From contig CAKUXX010000012.1 in assembly GCA_934702355.1 (NCBI GenBank), positions 1 to 46,390 on the forward strand: DNA of 46,390 nucleotides, in the 5' to 3' direction. Of the stretch, positions 1 through 8,308 are shown piece after piece. Both the position numbers and the translations under genes were made by a program. Source of the DNA: an uncultured Methanomassiliicoccales archaeon. Its GTDB lineage: Archaea > Thermoplasmatota > Thermoplasmata > Methanomassiliicoccales > Methanomethylophilaceae. Numbering within the stretch: the first letter of the stretch is position 1; every line of letters starts with the position of its first letter. The notes below the pieces were generated by a model. The model worked only from the letters and a program-made list of their open reading frames with translations. It had not been told where the DNA came from and searched no databases.

Positions 1-21
1 GGAAACTCCGAGCGAGTTTCC
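1..21. terminator. Perfect 8-bp hairpin, probable terminator of an upstream gene
   Basis: GGAAACTC is followed by a 5-base loop and its exact reverse complement GAGTTTCC. There is no clear T-run after it, and the gene it would serve is outside the window, so its role is a guess. Confidence 0.35.
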
Positions 22-108
22 CGCAATTCCGAGGCAGCTTACCATGCACTAAACGTAGCATCGAACGTCATTCTTTCTTCTTTCAGTTTATCATTCATCG
101 TGGTTCTC

Positions 109-579
109 ATGATTATCGTCTATTCTTCCAAGTCCGGTTCATCGAAGCAGTATGCAGAGATCCTTTCGGAGCACACCGGGATTCCGGCGTATGCTGTGGG
201 GTCGGAACCAAAGGGCGAGCCCGTCGTATTCTTCGGCTGGCTGCGCAAGGACACGGTCATTGGGTTGAACCGTATCGAAAGATCCGATCTCCATGCCGTA
301 TGTGTCGTAGGCCTTGACGATGAAAGACGCTTCTCCAAGGATGCGATCCGTAAGAGGAACGCTGTCAATGTTCCCATATACTATCTGAGAGGATGGATCG
401 ACAGATCGAAGCTGAACATCATCGACAAGACCGTTCTCAACGTGGTGTCGGCGGTGATGAAGATCAAAGGTCTGAATCAATACAATCAGCCGATATTCGA
501 TGCGATGATGGAAGGCGGTTCGTTCTTCGATGAAAAGTATCTCGAACCGGTAGAACCGTTTCTCAAGGGAACAATGTGA
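109..579 (+). CDS. Small flavodoxin-like domain protein
   Basis: A 156-residue protein opening with a hydrophobic strand and the phosphate-loop-like motif YSSKSGSSKQYA, which matches the FMN-binding T/SxTGxT region of flavodoxin-like domains. Later alternating strands and helices (VVFFGW, HAVCVVGL) fit a flavodoxin fold. The length is that of a single domain and no other domain is visible. I chose the ATG at 109 because the family starts directly with the first strand; a GTG at 100 is in the same frame. It would act in the cytosol as an electron carrier or flavoprotein partner, but the substrate cannot be inferred. It ends one base before tRNA-Gln on the opposite strand. The fold call is moderate and the exact role unknown. 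Confidence 0.6.
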   Translation: MIIVYSSKSGSSKQYAEILSEHTGIPAYAVGSEPKGEPVVFFGWLRKDTVIGLNRIERSDLHAVCVVGLDDERRFSKDAIRKRNAVNVPIYYLRGWIDRSKLNIIDKTVLNVVSAVMKIKGLNQYNQPIFDAMMEGGSFFDEKYLEPVEPFLKGTM

Positions 580-580
580 A

Positions 581-656
581 TGGTAGTCCCGTCCGGGTTC
601 GAACCGGAGTCGCCGGCTCCAAAGGCCAGCATGATTGACCACTACACTACGGGACT
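581..656 (-). tRNA. tRNA-Gln (anticodon UUG)
   Basis: On the minus strand the acceptor AGTCCCG pairs with CGGGACT. The anticodon stem CTGGC/GCCGG closes the loop CTTTGGA, giving anticodon TTG. The T arm TCCGG-TTCGAAC-CCGGA is perfect and the 3' CCA is encoded. There is no intron. It lies tail to tail with the flavodoxin-like gene. Confidence 0.95.
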
Positions 657-679
657 GCAGAGTGCGATAACGCATTCCA

Positions 680-687
680 ATATAATT
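680..687 (-). promoter_or_regulatory. TATA box for tRNA-Gln
   Basis: AATTATAT on the minus strand, centred about 27 bases before the first base of the mature tRNA. It abuts the stop codon of the preceding methylthiotransferase gene, so the tRNA appears to have its own promoter. Confidence 0.5.
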
Positions 688-1916
688 CAGTTTAGATTTC
701 CTATCAGGTAGGTCGATTTTGCTTCTGTGACTTCGACATCCACAAAGGAACCCAATGGAACGGAATCCCTCACGACTACGGGCCTGTAGTTGCCGGTCCT
801 CAGAATCGTACCATCTTTGCCGTTCTCGGTCGCCAGAGCCTTGTATGTGCGGCCGATCAGATTCCTGTTGACATCCAGCTCGGTCTCATTCTTGACAAGC
901 GTAAGCTCGGCCGATCTCTCGGAGGAGATCCTGCCGTGGACCTGTTCCATGAGCGCGGCATCGGTGCCGGGTCTGGCAGAGAACCTGGTTATGTTCACGG
1001 TGTCTGCACGGAGTTCCCTGATCAGTTCCTTGCTGAGTTCATGATCTTCGTCGGTCTCTCCGGGGAAGCCGCAGATGAGGTCTGTAGCTATACTTATGTC
1101 CGGGACCGCGGCACGGAGGTCATCCACCAGCTCCATGAACTTCTCGATGGTGTATTTCCTACGCATGTGCTTAAGGACCTCGTTGCTGCCGCTCTGAACG
1201 GGGATATGGACGAATCTGTACAGTCTCTCATCATCCATCAGCGTTGTAAGGCCATCTGATATCCTGGCAAGGCTGTCCGGATTGCTCATGCCGAGCCTTA
1301 TGCGGTAGTCGCCCTCATTCTTCAGCATCGAACCGATGAGGTGTACAAGGTCAGTGCCGTTGTCTGCCCCATAGCTGCCAACATCCTGTGCGGTCACAAG
1401 GACTTCCTTGGCCCCGCTTCCGATATACCCTTTGAATCTGTCGAGAAGCTCGTTCTCGGGATAGCTGATAAGCGTCCCTCTTGCGAACTTGGTGATGCAA
1501 TAGGAGCAGTTCCCAAGACATCCCTGTGCTATCGGGAGTATGCAGTCTGTGCCGAACTCAATCGGAACGGCACACCCTCCGACTCCGAACCTCTGCACGA
1601 TGACATCCTTGAATCCTCTGTATTCGGAAGGCGGGACTATCGGGGAATCGGGTAGGCGGATCTCAATGCGTCTGGGCTGGACCTTTGCCATGCATCCTGT
1701 CACGACGATCTCCTTTCCGGCCTTCTTGAGCTCGGAGATCCTGGACAGCATCTTCTTCTCTGTCGTCTCGACAACAGTGCAGGTGTTCAGAATAACGATG
1801 TCCGCCTCTTCGGCGGATGAAGCGGGTTGGTATCCTAGGGATGCCATGTCCTCGGAGAGGCCGCGACCCTCTCCGAAGTTCATTGTGCATCCATAGGATT
1901 CTACGTAGTATTTCAT
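687..1916 (-). CDS. tRNA t6A37 methylthiotransferase, archaeal CDKAL1/eMtaB type
   Basis: A radical-SAM methylthiotransferase of 409 residues. It should convert N6-threonylcarbamoyladenosine at position 37 of ANN-decoding tRNAs to the 2-methylthio form. The N-terminal UPF0004 domain holds the cysteines of the auxiliary 4Fe-4S cluster (C10, C46, C75). The radical-SAM motif CLGNCSYC gives C133, C137 and C140. The last ~60 residues form a TRAM RNA-binding domain. The start ATG overlaps the aIF2β stop by one base (TGATG), so the two are cotranscribed and probably translationally coupled. Known: archaeal members of this family are of the t6A-acting eMtaB class rather than MiaB; I infer the substrate from that. 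A TsaC-type protein for t6A synthesis is encoded at 32172. Confidence 0.9.
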   Translation of the reverse strand: MKYYVESYGCTMNFGEGRGLSEDMASLGYQPASSAEEADIVILNTCTVVETTEKKMLSRISELKKAGKEIVVTGCMAKVQPRRIEIRLPDSPIVPPSEYRGFKDVIVQRFGVGGCAVPIEFGTDCILPIAQGCLGNCSYCITKFARGTLISYPENELLDRFKGYIGSGAKEVLVTAQDVGSYGADNGTDLVHLIGSMLKNEGDYRIRLGMSNPDSLARISDGLTTLMDDERLYRFVHIPVQSGSNEVLKHMRRKYTIEKFMELVDDLRAAVPDISIATDLICGFPGETDEDHELSKELIRELRADTVNITRFSARPGTDAALMEQVHGRISSERSAELTLVKNETELDVNRNLIGRTYKALATENGKDGTILRTGNYRPVVVRDSVPLGSFVDVEVTEAKSTYLIGNLN

Positions 1917-2551
1917 CAGCGGTTGCAGGGTTCTGTGGTGGGAACTGCGAATGCGGTCTTTGCGGAGATCTTGGAGATCTTGGCGTGGACCTTGGTGCCC
2001 TTGACGGTTCCGGGAACGACGACCAGATAGTCATAGTACTTTCCGGTTCCGTCGCCCTTCTTTCCCACATCCGTGATCTGGAGCTCGATGATGTCGCCCT
2101 CGCGGAGTGTGTTGGCGGTATCGGCCCTGACGGATTTCCTGACGGTGATGGGCCTGCGTGCTCCGCATGCCTCGCACTCGAGCATGAGTGTCCTTCCGTC
2201 CTTGATCATCTTGGTGTCGGGAAGGCCGCACTCCGAGCAGATGACGTACGTCTCGGTGTAGATCTGGATCTTGTCGTTGATGACGGTGGGATTGATCTTG
2301 GCCTTGAAGACTGCCCTGCGTCCCTCCACGTTTCCGGGAGCTCCGAGCTCTTTCAGAAGGAACTGGAGGACGTGCTGCGGGTCACGCCTGAGTTTGTCGG
2401 TGACATCGATGAAATTCCTGAAGACGGTGATCTTTCCCTCCTGGAGGATATCAAGTTCCGGAATCTCGAACCTCTCGTGATTCTCAATTGTCTCAGGGCA
2501 TGCAATCTTCGCCCTGTTCAACAGTGCCATGTAGTCATCTTCACTGGACAT
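1916..2551 (-). CDS. Translation initiation factor aIF2 subunit β with C-terminal TRAM domain
   Basis: The β subunit of the heterotrimeric factor that brings initiator tRNA to the archaeal small ribosomal subunit. Of 211 residues, roughly the first 140 are the classic aIF2β/eIF5 fold ending in a C4 zinc ribbon (CSECG ... CEACG). Residues ~140-205 form a TRAM-like β-barrel (REGDIIELQITDVGKKGDG ...), an RNA-binding module. The plain factor is about 140 residues; the TRAM-extended form is known in several Euryarchaeota. A TATA box at 2584-2591 predicts a very short leader. It heads a two-gene operon with the methylthiotransferase. Confidence 0.93.
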   Translation of the reverse strand: MSSEDDYMALLNRAKIACPETIENHERFEIPELDILQEGKITVFRNFIDVTDKLRRDPQHVLQFLLKELGAPGNVEGRRAVFKAKINPTVINDKIQIYTETYVICSECGLPDTKMIKDGRTLMLECEACGARRPITVRKSVRADTANTLREGDIIELQITDVGKKGDGTGKYYDYLVVVPGTVKGTKVHAKISKISAKTAFAVPTTEPCNR

Positions 2552-2583
2552 TTCAATCGCCTTGTCGGGTTATGAGTGGACTT

Positions 2584-2591
2584 ATTATAAA
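2584..2591 (-). promoter_or_regulatory. TATA box for the aIF2β operon
   Basis: TTTATAAT on the minus strand, centred about 37 bases before the aIF2β ATG. This predicts a leader of around ten bases. Confidence 0.5.
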
Positions 2592-2651
2592 GACTCACTC
2601 CAAGAAACACTCTTAATATTGTATATTGGGAAAGACGGTAGTTGTACGACC

Positions 2652-2960
2652 TCATTCATCTAACAGTTCCGTCCCTTTGTAGACATGCTCCATCTGGTTG
2701 ATCAGTTCGGCTATGCGCTCTCCTTTCTGTGTGAGTTTCCAGTATTTCGCATGGTGCCTGGATTCGTCGCATTTCCTGAGTTCCACCGTTGCGAGATCGC
2801 TATCCAGCAGAAGGGACAACCTCTTGGCGAGGATGTCGTTGTTGGAGCTGAATCTGCTCTGCATCTTCATCTGTTTGATCTCACCGTTATCATGGAGGAA
2901 CATCAGGATGTCCATGGCATACTGGACACTCAGGACCTTGGTAACTACGCGCTCAGGCAT
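2652..2960 (-). CDS. Winged-helix DNA-binding protein
   Basis: A 102-residue single-domain protein. The N-terminal helices (VQYAMDILMFLHDNGEI) are followed by a helix-turn-helix region (SSNNDILAKRLSLLLDSDL) and a wing plus helix typical of ArsR/MarR/HxlR-like regulators (HAKYWKLTQKGERIAELI). There is no ligand-binding or metal site that I can identify. The TATA box at 2977-2984 places the transcript start at the ATG, so it appears leaderless. Its targets are unknown; it is monocistronic and lies between the initiation-factor operon and the CTP synthase gene. It could be autoregulatory, but I see no convincing operator. Confidence 0.75.
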   Translation of the reverse strand: MPERVVTKVLSVQYAMDILMFLHDNGEIKQMKMQSRFSSNNDILAKRLSLLLDSDLATVELRKCDESRHHAKYWKLTQKGERIAELINQMEHVYKGTELLDE

Positions 2961-2976
2961 AGCATGTGCTTATGGT

Positions 2977-2984
2977 CTTATAAG
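2977..2984 (-). promoter_or_regulatory. TATA box for the winged-helix gene
   Basis: CTTATAAG, centred about 21-25 bases before the ATG at 2960. This spacing implies a leaderless transcript. Confidence 0.45.
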
Positions 2985-3059
2985 GTAGTCATTTACGTTC
3001 ACGGAATGAATCCATTATCGGATGGAATGCCCGTTTTCCGTATCGAAAACAGAAAAGAA

Positions 3060-3071
3060 GGGCCGAAGCCC
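3060..3071 (-). terminator. Terminator hairpin of the CTP synthase gene
   Basis: On the minus strand GGGC-TTCG-GCCC forms a UUCG tetraloop hairpin directly after the pyrG stop and is followed by a T-rich stretch (about 3044-3059). Confidence 0.6.
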
Positions 3072-3078
3072 CATTGTT

Positions 3079-4692
3079 TCAAAGTGATTTTCTGTGTTCC
3101 ATCGCGGCCTTCACAAGACCTAGATGAAGCGGAGACGGGCTTCCCGGCTTGGATTTGAATTCGGGGTGGAACTGGGATGCCACGTAGTAAGGATGGCCTT
3201 CCAACTCACCGATCTCCATCCTTGTGCCGCACTCGGAACGACCTGTGAACCTCCAGCCCATGCTTTCGATCCTGTCGATGTACAGGGGGTTGACCTCGTA
3301 TCTGTGTCTGTGCCTTTCCGAGATGCGGACGGAACCGTACAGCTCTGCGGCCTTGGATTCCTTGTCGATGACCACATCCTGTGCTCCCAGGCGCATAGTG
3401 GCACCCATATCGACCACGTCCTTCTGTTCGTCCATTATGCAGATGACCGGGTCCGGGGTGCTTGGATCGAATTCAGTGCTCGTGGCGTTATCCAGACCGA
3501 GAACGTCTCTGCAGAACTCTATCGTCGCGATCTGGAATCCCAGACACACTCCCAGGAACGGGATGCTGTTCTCGCGTGCGTATCTCGCCGCTTCGATCAT
3601 CCCCTCGATGCCGCGTGTTCCGAATCCGCCGGGAATGATTATGCCGTCGACACCTCCGAGCACCTCGTCCGCATCGTGTCCGACAAGCTGGTCGCTGTCG
3701 ACGAATCTTATCCTGACCTTGCATTCCATGGCCGCGCCCGCATGGGTGAACGATTCCAGATGAGACAGGTACGAATCAGCCAATGCGGTGTACTTGCCGA
3801 CAAGGGCTATCGTCACCTCCATCTTGGGGTTGAGGATCCTGTCGACGAACTTCTCCCACGAATCCATGTTCCTTCCGGACACCATGGGCCTCAGTCTCAT
3901 CCGGTCGATTATGAAGTCGGCGACACCCTGCTTCTCCAGGTTGAGCGGTACCTCATAGATGCTGCGCGCATCAGGCGTGGATATGACCGCTTTCTCGGGC
4001 ACGTCGCAGAACATGGCGATCTTGGATATCGCCACCGGACTCAGAGGTTCGGAGCAGCGGCCGATGATCATGTCCGGTCTGATCCCCATGCTCATCAGTT
4101 CCTTGACCGAATGCTGCGTGGGTTTCGTCTTCTCCTCTCCGACCGAACCCATGATCGGGATCAGGGTGGTATGGATGAACATGACGTTCTCCTCCCTTCC
4201 GAGGTCGCGCCCGAGCTGTCTGGCCGCCTCGAGGAACGGCATCGACTCCATATCCCCTACAGTGCCTCCGAGCTCCACGATGACAACATCCGCTCCGGAT
4301 TCGCGGGCGACCGTCGTGATCCTGTGTTTGATCTCGCCGGTAACATGGGGGATGATCTGAACAGTCTTGCCCAGATACTCTCCGCGCCTCTCGTTCTCGA
4401 TGACGGAACGGTACACCTTTCCCGTGGTTATGTTGTGGTCCCTTGTCAGTTCCAGGTCCATGAACCTCTCGTAGTTCCCCAGGTCGAGATCCACTTCTCC
4501 GCCGTCGTCCAGAACATAGACCTCTCCGTGTTCGTACGGGTTCATCGTACCCGCATCGATGTTCAGATACGGATCAATCTTTATGGCCGACACTTTGATC
4601 CCGCGGGACTCGAGCAGTCTCCCTATCGAAGACGCCGTAATCCCCTTTCCGAGACCGGAAATCACACCTCCGCTGACGAAAATCAACTTCAT
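3079..4692 (-). CDS. pyrG: CTP synthase (glutamine-hydrolysing)
   Basis: Makes CTP from UTP, ATP and glutamine, the last step of pyrimidine nucleotide synthesis. The product is 537 residues, the normal family length. It opens with the synthase P-loop (FVSGGVISGLGKGI) and the family signature IDPYLNIDAGTMNP. The C-terminal glutamine amidotransferase domain has the nucleophile region PFLGVCLGFQ and the HPEF histidine. An open frame continues 84 codons upstream, but the conserved N-terminus MKLIFVSGG begins at the ATG at 4692, and a TATA box at 4729-4736 predicts a transcript start just before it. The gene is monocistronic with its own terminator. Confidence 0.97.
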   Translation of the reverse strand: MKLIFVSGGVISGLGKGITASSIGRLLESRGIKVSAIKIDPYLNIDAGTMNPYEHGEVYVLDDGGEVDLDLGNYERFMDLELTRDHNITTGKVYRSVIENERRGEYLGKTVQIIPHVTGEIKHRITTVARESGADVVIVELGGTVGDMESMPFLEAARQLGRDLGREENVMFIHTTLIPIMGSVGEEKTKPTQHSVKELMSMGIRPDMIIGRCSEPLSPVAISKIAMFCDVPEKAVISTPDARSIYEVPLNLEKQGVADFIIDRMRLRPMVSGRNMDSWEKFVDRILNPKMEVTIALVGKYTALADSYLSHLESFTHAGAAMECKVRIRFVDSDQLVGHDADEVLGGVDGIIIPGGFGTRGIEGMIEAARYARENSIPFLGVCLGFQIATIEFCRDVLGLDNATSTEFDPSTPDPVICIMDEQKDVVDMGATMRLGAQDVVIDKESKAAELYGSVRISERHRHRYEVNPLYIDRIESMGWRFTGRSECGTRMEIGELEGHPYYVASQFHPEFKSKPGSPSPLHLGLVKAAMEHRKSL

Positions 4693-4728
4693 TCGAATCA
4701 ACGGGAATGACTGTACTGTGAAATAGTA

Positions 4729-4736
4729 GATAAAAC
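4729..4736 (-). promoter_or_regulatory. TATA box for pyrG
   Basis: GTTTTATC on the minus strand about 40 bases before the ATG at 4692. It supports the short start and a leader of roughly 15 bases. Confidence 0.45.
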
Positions 4737-4965
4737 ATTCTATAATAATCCGTTTTAGTAGACATTTGTATTGATAATTATAGAATAATAGACAAAAGAA
4801 TAAGAAATCCGATAATCGCCATGTGGGCGCCCCATGCTTCGAGGTTATGCGGGTTCCGATTCGATTTAAGATATTATGTATTATTAATTGATACCAAAAA
4901 TGCCGATAGGAAGGCAACACTGCCAGCATATCGCATCGTTCCATCCAATTTGCCAGAATAAAGTT

Positions 4966-4974
4966 AACTATATT
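4966..4974 (+). promoter_or_regulatory. TATA box for the 633-residue protein
   Basis: AACTATATT lies about 33 bases before the ATG at 5003, predicting a leader of a few bases. Confidence 0.4.
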
Positions 4975-5002
4975 GTCCTCTATCAGGGGTCACGGTGTAT
5001 GA

Positions 5003-6904
5003 ATGGAAGAGCGTAAGGATATCTCCGATATGAGTTTCGAAGAGTTCTTCTCCAAGAAGGAGGGGGAATCTGTCGCTTCAAAGCCTGTGGCTGAGTCGAC
5101 TAAAACCAAGGTTCACAACGGAGGAGAGGTCCAGAAGGGTTTCGGTACCACATCACCCAAACTCAATCTCAACGGTCGGGTTTTCGACCTTTATGTTCCA
5201 AGGTACGGTTCGGACGAGAATGCTCGGTTCGAAGTATCCATCGACTGCGCATCTGGAGTGATCCCGATGGGGAAACTGGATTCCTCGCCCAGGGGATCCG
5301 GAAGGCTTTCCAGGCCTGCGACGCTCAACATCACCGAGGCGGGCGTCTCTCCTTTCGAGCAGTTCACTCTCATAATCGACGGCGAGGAAGTCTACACATA
5401 CAAGCCGCGTCGCATCCTGTTCTTCAACAACGTGGGCATGCCCATGGGGAAGCCCGCAGGCGACACATTCGTCGTGCATCCCGTATCAGGTTCCATACGC
5501 ACCTCCAGGGCGGAGATCAAGGACTCTTTCGTCGTAGGGGATGCAAAGGTCGTGCATGCCGAGGTCTCCCTGGCAGGCGGAGTGTGGATAGACGACACTC
5601 CCGAAACGGTCGAGGAGCCTGCAGAGACGCTGCACGAGGTCCCGACGACGGAGAAGGAAGCGGTCAAAGAGACCGAAGCGCCCAAGCCGAAGGTAAAGAA
5701 GGGACGCAGGAAGAAACCCACAGGCTCCATCAAGATGCCTCAAGGGGTCCAGTCCGTCGATGCCATCCTGAACGGCGAGACCGTTCCGATATTCGACAAA
5801 TCCCCCGTTTTCGAGGTGAAGGTGGAGAACCGCGAGCCCGAAGAGTGTTCATTGTCACTCGAGCGCCCAGACGGTTCGGTCATGGTGCAGGGAAAGGCCC
5901 CATTGCGCGGAGCCATGTACTTCGACATCCCCGGCACAGGCGTGATGGACCTGGTTCTCAAGCATGAGGATGCGGAACTCGCCCGTTCGAGATTCGTGTT
6001 CATACCCGATTTCAGCTGCGAGCGCAAGGGCAACGGGGATTTCGCCGAAGATTCCGTCTACACGATGACGGCATACGGCATCACATCGACCCACGATTCC
6101 ACAGAGGGCCCCGTATCATTCGACAGGGACGGGCAGGTCTATGAGATTCTGTGCTACGTTCCTGCGATAGAGTTCGATACGGGTTCCGGTTTCACCAGGT
6201 ATTCCTGCGATGCTGAGACCGTGGACGCGGATGTGGACACCCTCGGGGACAGGATAAGATTCAAGGTCGACGGTGCCAAGAAGTTCTCAATCTTCGTCGG
6301 TCCGGAGAAGGGGAAGAAGGTCGAGATGGAACTCGAGCCTGCGGGCGATGTGTTCGTGGCAGATCTTGAGCCGCTGAAATCCCAGATATACAATTCAAAG
6401 AACGAGCGTTTCGTGCTGTTCGTAACGGTCAACTCGTTCCCGATGCGCAGGCTCATGACCATCTCCAATCCGGTGAGGGTCACCGCAGCATGCAAAGACG
6501 GCATACTTGCAGCCGAGGTCAGGCGTCAGGGCGCATTCGAGTGCCGCTTCTTCATGAAGGACAAGAGCGTCACGACAATCCAGCTGGTCCAGGGTGACAA
6601 CAGTCTCGAGGTACCGGCCGATTGCGTTGAGGCCGAAGTGGCCGAGGTCGCAAACGGCGCCACCCGTTCCACCATCCCCGTGCAGGTGAGGCCCCTGCCT
6701 TTCCTCGACAGGGACGAGACCGGGGAGATCTGGATGTTCGTAAGCAAGGATAAGAGGATCCCGCTGCCGGAGGCCCTGTCCGCATCCAAGCCCCAGCCCG
6801 CGGCGATAAAGCAGTGGCACGACCAGATCGTCAGGATGAATCCCGAACTCAAGGGCGTCACGGCGGCCATGATGCAGTCCGCATTCGATTCTATGGGGTG
6901 GTGA
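5003..6904 (+). CDS. Large cytosolic β-rich protein of unknown function
   Basis: A 633-residue protein that I do not recognise. There is no signal peptide or membrane segment. After a charged N-terminal stretch (~1-45) come β-rich segments (~50-190). A low-complexity acidic then lysine-rich linker follows (~195-245; EEPAETLHEV, then KPKVKKGRRKKP), and then several further β-rich segments (~250-580). A C-terminal helical piece with the pattern KQWHDQIVRMNPELKG closes the protein. The alternating strand pattern suggests repeated immunoglobulin-like or jelly-roll modules, which is inference. It ends one base before the TTG of the aminotransferase gene, so the two are probably one operon. Base composition is like that of its neighbours. 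Confidence 0.7.
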   Translation: MEERKDISDMSFEEFFSKKEGESVASKPVAESTKTKVHNGGEVQKGFGTTSPKLNLNGRVFDLYVPRYGSDENARFEVSIDCASGVIPMGKLDSSPRGSGRLSRPATLNITEAGVSPFEQFTLIIDGEEVYTYKPRRILFFNNVGMPMGKPAGDTFVVHPVSGSIRTSRAEIKDSFVVGDAKVVHAEVSLAGGVWIDDTPETVEEPAETLHEVPTTEKEAVKETEAPKPKVKKGRRKKPTGSIKMPQGVQSVDAILNGETVPIFDKSPVFEVKVENREPEECSLSLERPDGSVMVQGKAPLRGAMYFDIPGTGVMDLVLKHEDAELARSRFVFIPDFSCERKGNGDFAEDSVYTMTAYGITSTHDSTEGPVSFDRDGQVYEILCYVPAIEFDTGSGFTRYSCDAETVDADVDTLGDRIRFKVDGAKKFSIFVGPEKGKKVEMELEPAGDVFVADLEPLKSQIYNSKNERFVLFVTVNSFPMRRLMTISNPVRVTAACKDGILAAEVRRQGAFECRFFMKDKSVTTIQLVQGDNSLEVPADCVEAEVAEVANGATRSTIPVQVRPLPFLDRDETGEIWMFVSKDKRIPLPEALSASKPQPAAIKQWHDQIVRMNPELKGVTAAMMQSAFDSMGW

Positions 6905-6905
6905 G

Positions 6906-8084
6906 TTGAGGCCTGAGCTTTCCGTGGCATCCCGCTCCACGATGCAGTCCATGATCATGAGTCTGGTCGAGGTGGCCGCCAGGCCCGGGATGATATCGTT
7001 CTCCACGGGACTTCCCGACAACGATCTGTTCGATTCGGATGCATTGGTCCGTGCCGCGGAATCGGTGATGTCCGAGGATCCGGCAGGTGCTCTCCAGTAC
7101 GATGCCGCCACAGGATACCGCCCGCTCAGGGAGAAGATAGCCCGCAGGTGCCACGATGTGCTCGGGTTCGACACAACCTGGGAGAACGTCCTGATGACAA
7201 GCGGATCCCAGTGTTGCTTCGATATGGCCGGCAAACTGTTCCTCAATCCCGGGGACAGGATGGCGGTCGAGAGTCCCGGATATCTCGGAGCGATACAGTC
7301 GTTCTCAGCATATTCCCCGGAGTTCATGGGTCTCGGCATGGGGCCCGAGGGCATAGATCCCAAGGGACTGTCCGATGCCGTGAAGGCGGGTGCGAAGCTG
7401 TTCTACTCAGTGCCGACCTATCAGAATCCCACAGGATACACATATTCCAAGGATGTGCGTGAAGAGGTCGCCGAGATCGTGGAAGGCTCCGGATGCATGA
7501 TGATCGAGGACGACGCATACGGTGAGCTCGGATACAGAGGCAGGGTCGAGAAGACGATGAGGTCCATGGCCCCCGAGAACATCATCCTGACTGGATCGTT
7601 CTCCAAGACGATATCCCCCGGAATGCGTGTCGGATGGATGGTCGTCCCGGATTGGCTCAGGGAGGCGGCAGGGCGCACATTGGAGGCGACATGCCTTCAG
7701 TCCAACACCTTCTGCCAGAGGATCATCGACCGTTTCCTGGACGATGTGGATTACGAGACCTACCTTAACGGTCTGAGGAAGGGATACGAGGCGAAGAAGA
7801 GGATCTTCCTGGATGCCATGGAGGACAATCTGCCCGAGGGTATGTCCTGGAACGATCCCCAGGGTGGGATGTTCGTATGGCTGAAGTCCCCTGAGGGAAT
7901 GGATGCCACGGAGCTGTTCGACGAGTGCGTACGCAGAGGTCTCGTCATGATGCCCGGAAAACTGTTCCACACGTCGGGCGGAGAGAACACGATGAGGCTG
8001 AACTTCGCCACGCCGAACGAGGATCAGATCCTCCGCGGAATGGAGATCCTGGGCAAGACCTGCAGGGATCTCGGTTACAACTGA
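6906..8084 (+). CDS. PLP-dependent aminotransferase, class I/II (ARO8/LysN-like)
   Basis: A fold-type I aminotransferase of 392 residues. Recognisable elements are the substrate-loop start RPGMISFSTGLPD, the cofactor-stacking region MTSGSQCCFDMAG, the NPTG motif (YQNPTGYTY), the aspartate-containing strand MMIEDDAYGEL and the Schiff-base lysine in TGSFSKTISPGMRVGW. This subgroup transaminates 2-aminoadipate, aromatic or branched-chain amino acids with 2-oxoglutarate; the sequence alone does not fix which. The start is a TTG at 6906, because family members begin with this conserved helix and no ATG fits as well. It might supply the last transamination to tyrosine or phenylalanine for the aro operon at 16688-24014, which is inference. 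Confidence 0.85.
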   Translation: MRPELSVASRSTMQSMIMSLVEVAARPGMISFSTGLPDNDLFDSDALVRAAESVMSEDPAGALQYDAATGYRPLREKIARRCHDVLGFDTTWENVLMTSGSQCCFDMAGKLFLNPGDRMAVESPGYLGAIQSFSAYSPEFMGLGMGPEGIDPKGLSDAVKAGAKLFYSVPTYQNPTGYTYSKDVREEVAEIVEGSGCMMIEDDAYGELGYRGRVEKTMRSMAPENIILTGSFSKTISPGMRVGWMVVPDWLREAAGRTLEATCLQSNTFCQRIIDRFLDDVDYETYLNGLRKGYEAKKRIFLDAMEDNLPEGMSWNDPQGGMFVWLKSPEGMDATELFDECVRRGLVMMPGKLFHTSGGENTMRLNFATPNEDQILRGMEILGKTCRDLGYN

Positions 8085-8101
8085 AACTTCATAATCAAAC
8101 A

Positions 8102-8121
8102 GCCCGCGGACTTCCGCGGGC
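8102..8121 (+). terminator. Terminator hairpin after the aminotransferase gene
   Basis: GCCCGCGG-ACTT-CCGCGGGC is a perfect 8-bp stem 17 bases after the stop codon, followed by a weak pyrimidine run. Confidence 0.6.
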
Positions 8122-8209
8122 CCTCTTCCGACGCAGAGCGGGGGCACGGGCGTGTTCCCGTGATATGTGTCCCCGCATCCGCTCAGTTCTTTTCTCCACC
8201 CAATTAAGA

Positions 8210-8217
8210 TTAAATAC
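8210..8217 (+). promoter_or_regulatory. Strong promoter of the S12-S7-EF-2 block
   Basis: TTAAATAC preceded by a purine-rich BRE-like stretch. Transcription should start near 8240, leaving a leader of about 70 bases before rps12, unlike the leaderless genes elsewhere in the window. Confidence 0.6.
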
Positions 8218-8308
8218 GATGTGAGGCTAGCCAAGTTAACATTAGTGGCCCACCGTAGGTTGGGCTATCGACGTTCCAATCGAAATTGCAAAAATTCGAG
8301 GTGAAAAA

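Larger units (their letters stand above)
4693..5002. other. Divergent AT-rich intergenic region
   Basis: A 310-base gap between pyrG (minus) and the 633-residue gene (plus). Positions ~4720-4900 are much richer in A and T than the neighbouring coding DNA. I see promoter elements at both ends but no RNA gene, ORF or repeat that I can defend. Confidence 0.5.

Noticed and set aside
1817..2575. 252-codon plus-strand frame opposite aIF2β
   Set aside because: Mirrors the aIF2β coding region; repetitive Asp/Gly/Leu composition typical of antisense translation here.
3124..4710. Long plus-strand open frame (528 codons) opposite pyrG
   Set aside because: It is the antisense shadow of a well-conserved CTP synthase; its translation has no recognisable domain and its openness follows from codon bias.
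4800..4870. tRNA-like segment with GGGTTCCGATTC
   Set aside because: No acceptor or anticodon stem could be paired; the T-arm consensus is broken.
4693..4944. N-terminal extension of CTP synthase (84 extra codons)
   Set aside because: The extension is AT-rich, contains the TATA box and does not resemble the family; the conserved start is at 4692.
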